Source: Streptomyces lydicus (GTDB taxonomy: Bacteria; Actinomycetota; Actinomycetes; Streptomycetales; Streptomycetaceae). From it: DNA of 61,910 nucleotides. Under the pieces are notes generated by a model. That model had not been told where the DNA came from. It saw only the letters and a list, made by a program, of their open reading frames with translations, and did no database searches. The position numbers and the translations under genes are program-made. The stretch spans positions 1 to 61,910 of the forward strand of contig NZ_JNZA01000042.1 in the NCBI RefSeq assembly GCF_000717345.1. Reading direction: 5' to 3'. This document shows positions 59,797 to 61,910 of this stretch, one piece after another (the stretch's first letter is position 1; every line of letters begins with the position of its first letter).

Positions 59797-61006
59797 GCCC
59801 GTCACCGTATCTGGCCTGCGGCGCCCCGAACGAGCGGGCATACACGAGCGTCACCAGCACCAGCGCCATCGGCACGAGCATCGCCCCGCGATAGCTCCAC
59901 GCGTCACCGAGCGCCCCCACCAACGGGGAGCCGATCAAAAAGCCCACATAGTTGAAAATGTTCAGCCGGGCGACAGCCATGTCCGAAGCCTCCGGGCCAT
60001 GGTTCTCGTACGCGTACCGGCCCGCCGCGGCGAAGGTCTGCGGCACGATCACACACAGCCCGAGTCCCAGCAGCGTGAACCCCGCCATCCCGACCCAGGC
60101 CCCCGGCGCGGCCGCCACCACCGCGAACCCGCCGCCCGCGACCACCGCCCCGCACCGCACCACCGCGGCCGCCCCGAACCGCCGCACCCCCAGATCGCCG
60201 ACCGCCCGCCCGAGCAGCGTGGTGACCATGTAGACGTTGTACGGCACGGTGGCGAGCTGCTCCGAGCTCCCCAGGACGTCCTGCAGGTACTTGGCGCTCC
60301 AGTTGGAGACCGTCGAGTCCCCTATGTACGCGAACGCCATCACCAGACACAGCGGCAGCAGCAGCCGCATCGCGACGGACGCGCCCCGCCCCTCCGCCCG
60401 CGGCCCGTCCCCCGGCTCCCGGCCGACGGGCCGCTGGTCGACGAACCACCGGCCCACCACCAGCGCCAGCGGCACCAACACGGCCACCACCGGCCCGTAC
60501 AGCCGGCCCAGCGACAGCTCCCAGTGCGCCCCCGCCCAGGCCAGCGAGGCCCCCACGATGCCACCCAGGCTGTACGCGGCATGGAAGCCGAGCATGATGC
60601 TCCGCCCGTACGCCCGTTGGAGGCTCACCCCGAGCATGTTCATCGAGGCGTCCAACGCGCCCACCGCCAGCCCGAACACCGCCAGCGCCACCGCCACCTG
60701 GGCCATCGAGCCGACCGCGCCGACGGCCAGCAGCGCCAGACACACCACCGGCTGTACGCACCGCAGCACCCGGCTCGGCCGTACCCGCTTCACCACCTGC
60801 TCGGTGGCGACGCTGCCGACCCCGGCCAGGACCGGCACCGCCGCCAGAAAGGCGGGCAACAGCCCGTCCGATATCCCGTACCGGTCCTGGATCGCCGGTA
60901 TGCGTGTCACGAGGAGGGCGAAGACCGCGCCCTGGACGAAAAAGCTGAGGGCGAGCGAGACCCGGCCGTGCCGCAGCTGCGCTCCCGGTACCAGAGGGGC
61001 CGTCAT
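59765..61006 (-). CDS. MFS transporter
   Basis: A 413-residue major facilitator protein with 12 predicted membrane helices, a central polar loop (RPVGREPGDGPRAEGRGASVA) and no signal peptide. FGLAVGALDASMNMLGVSLQRAYGRSIMLGFHAAYSLGG is typical of the fucose-permease/YbjJ-like branch. The substrate is unknown. Its 3' end overlaps acuC by 32 bases, so the two are probably co-expressed. Confidence 0.92.
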   Translation of the reverse strand: MTAPLVPGAQLRHGRVSLALSFFVQGAVFALLVTRIPAIQDRYGISDGLLPAFLAAVPVLAGVGSVATEQVVKRVRPSRVLRCVQPVVCLALLAVGAVGSMAQVAVALAVFGLAVGALDASMNMLGVSLQRAYGRSIMLGFHAAYSLGGIVGASLAWAGAHWELSLGRLYGPVVAVLVPLALVVGRWFVDQRPVGREPGDGPRAEGRGASVAMRLLLPLCLVMAFAYIGDSTVSNWSAKYLQDVLGSSEQLATVPYNVYMVTTLLGRAVGDLGVRRFGAAAVVRCGAVVAGGGFAVVAAAPGAWVGMAGFTLLGLGLCVIVPQTFAAAGRYAYENHGPEASDMAVARLNIFNYVGFLIGSPLVGALGDAWSYRGAMLVPMALVLVTLVYARSFGAPQARYGDGHERPRTADVG

Positions 61007-61125
61007 GGCCGCTCAGCCTAGAACTCGCCGCTACCGCTGGGTAGATGGATCACACCGCGGATTCCGACGTACGTCCGACGGGCGATGCCCCTGCCCGCAC
61101 GGCCACGCCCCCGAGCCGGCCCTCC

Positions 61126-61776
61126 CTACCCCAACAGTTCCAGCAGCTCCGCCATATCGGCGAACAGCGCCGTCGCGCCGGCCTCCGTCAGCTTCTCCGC
61201 CGACGTCATCGCGGTGAACCCGTAGACGTCCATGCCCGCGGCGACCGCGGCCTGCACCCCCAGCGGACTGTCCTCGACCACCACACACCGCTCGGGTGCG
61301 ACTCCCATCTCCCGTGCCGCGTACAGGAAGAGATCCGGCGCCGGTTTCCCCCGCCCCACGTCCTGCGAGCTGAAGACCCGCCCGGCCGGGAACCACCGGT
61401 CCAGGCCGGTCGCCCGGTGCCCCACCCGGATCCGCTCATGGCTTCCGGAAGACCCGACGCAGTACGGCACCCCGTCCGCGGCCAGCTTCTGCAGCACCTC
61501 CCGCGCCCCCGGCACGGGCTTCAGCTCCCGCTCGAACGCCGCGAAGACCCGGCTGTGGAACACGTCGTCGAAATCCTCGGGCAGCCGCTGCCCCGTGCGC
61601 TCCATGACGAGCTCGTGGATCCGGTGCATCGCCGATCCCATGTAATCGCGTATCGACTCTTCATACGACGTGGGATGCCCGAGCTCGGTGAGATAGCCGG
61701 CGAGAACGGTATTGGAAAGGGGCTCACTGTCGACGAGCACCCCGTCGTTGTCGAAGATGACCAGGTCGTATCGCAT
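61126..61776 (-). CDS. HAD family hydrolase (beta-phosphoglucomutase-like)
   Basis: A 216-residue HAD phosphatase of subfamily IA. It shows the nucleophile motif VIFDNDGVLVDSEPL (residues 5-19), a helical cap, motif II VGSSGSHERI, Lys in GRGKPAPDLFLYAA and motif IV VVVEDSPLGVQAAVAAGM. It acts on a small phosphate ester, perhaps a sugar phosphate. It lies between the rRNA operon terminator and the MFS gene, all on the same strand. Confidence 0.93.
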   Translation of the reverse strand: MRYDLVIFDNDGVLVDSEPLSNTVLAGYLTELGHPTSYEESIRDYMGSAMHRIHELVMERTGQRLPEDFDDVFHSRVFAAFERELKPVPGAREVLQKLAADGVPYCVGSSGSHERIRVGHRATGLDRWFPAGRVFSSQDVGRGKPAPDLFLYAAREMGVAPERCVVVEDSPLGVQAAVAAGMDVYGFTAMTSAEKLTEAGATALFADMAELLELLG

Positions 61777-61816
61777 GCCGCGACCCTATGCACACGGCCG
61801 GGCAGACCGGGAACGC

Positions 61817-61863
61817 AAAAAAGCCTCGTTCCCCGAGTCGAAACTCGGGGAACGAGGCTTTTT
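61817..61863 (-). terminator. rRNA operon terminator
   Basis: A perfect 21-bp stem (61818-61838 with 61843-61863) around a CGAA loop, with A-runs and T-runs on both sides, so it works in the minus direction (and possibly both). It follows the 3' end of the 5S gene by about eight bases. Confidence 0.97.
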
Positions 61864-61870
61864 CAAAATT

Positions 61871-61910
61871 TGTTCGGCGGCGTCCTACTCTCCCACAGGG
61901 TCCCCCCTGC
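61871..61910 (-). rRNA. 5S rRNA, 3' end (partial)
   Basis: The reverse complement of the last 40 bases reads GCAGGGGGGACCCTGTGGGA, then GAGTAGGACGCCGCCGAACA, the conserved 3' end of actinobacterial 5S rRNA. The gene continues past the window; the rest of the rRNA operon must lie to the right, transcribed towards this window. Confidence 0.95.

Overview
This window looks like one complete assembly contig from the chromosome of a Streptomyces or a very close relative. The evidence is the very high GC content, frequent GTG starts, the developmental sigma factor BldN followed by its anti-sigma factor RsbN, a BdtA-like helix-turn-helix protein, a class I lysyl-tRNA synthetase, futalosine-type menaquinone genes and System II cytochrome c maturation genes. 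Both ends are artificial. Bases 3-36 match a Nextera transposase adapter, and the last ~40 bases are the 3' end of a 5S rRNA gene on the minus strand, where the assembly probably broke at a repeated rRNA operon.

Left part (0.2-13.5 kb): a frameshifted MaoC-type dehydratase and its TetR regulator share a conserved operator. They are followed by an RdmC-like esterase, a dicarboxylate/amino acid symporter, and a menaquinone block: mqnE, a Lrp/AsnC regulator, a UbiX flavin prenyltransferase, a rhomboid protease, the UbiA-type MqnP and a UbiD decarboxylase. Two genes of apparently lower GC content and unknown function (13.9-15.2 kb) precede a Tat-exported phosphoesterase.

Respiratory block (17-25 kb, all minus strand): ccsB, resB, ccdA and resA form a tightly overlapping cytochrome c maturation operon. 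Upstream lie a Tat lipoprotein deacetylase, a histidine phosphatase and hemL. The hemL upstream region holds a compact three-way-junction-like inverted repeat.

Accessory region (25.7-38.9 kb): an SDR with an Asn/Gly/Glu repeat leader, a cupin, a MazG-like protein, a TetR/FAD-monooxygenase pair with four operator copies phased at 14 bp, an orphan ATPase, YnfA and a second SDR. Next comes a decayed stretch: an APC permease remnant fused to a frameshifted Shedu (DUF4263) defence nuclease remnant, then a displaced, decayed copy of the 3' end of rtcB, a pentapeptide-repeat protein and the intact rtcB. This is what an integration into the 3' end of rtcB would leave behind. Two DUF3558-like lipoproteins follow.

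Right part (39-61.9 kb): a DUF2637 membrane protein, divergent lysS and argS, csbD, and the haem operon rex-hemA-hemC-hemD-hemB, headed by a near-perfect Rex operator. Then come a glutaredoxin, a HAD-IB phosphatase, bldN and rsbN (with a putative BldN-type promoter before rsbN), an acyltransferase, an epimerase, a 32-residue ribosomal-type peptide, bdtA, a phosphatase-like gene, acuC, an MFS transporter, a HAD hydrolase, and the terminator and 3' end of an rRNA operon. Haem, menaquinone, cytochrome c and redox-sensing genes together make the window a respiratory neighbourhood; Rex may link them by responding to NADH/NAD+.
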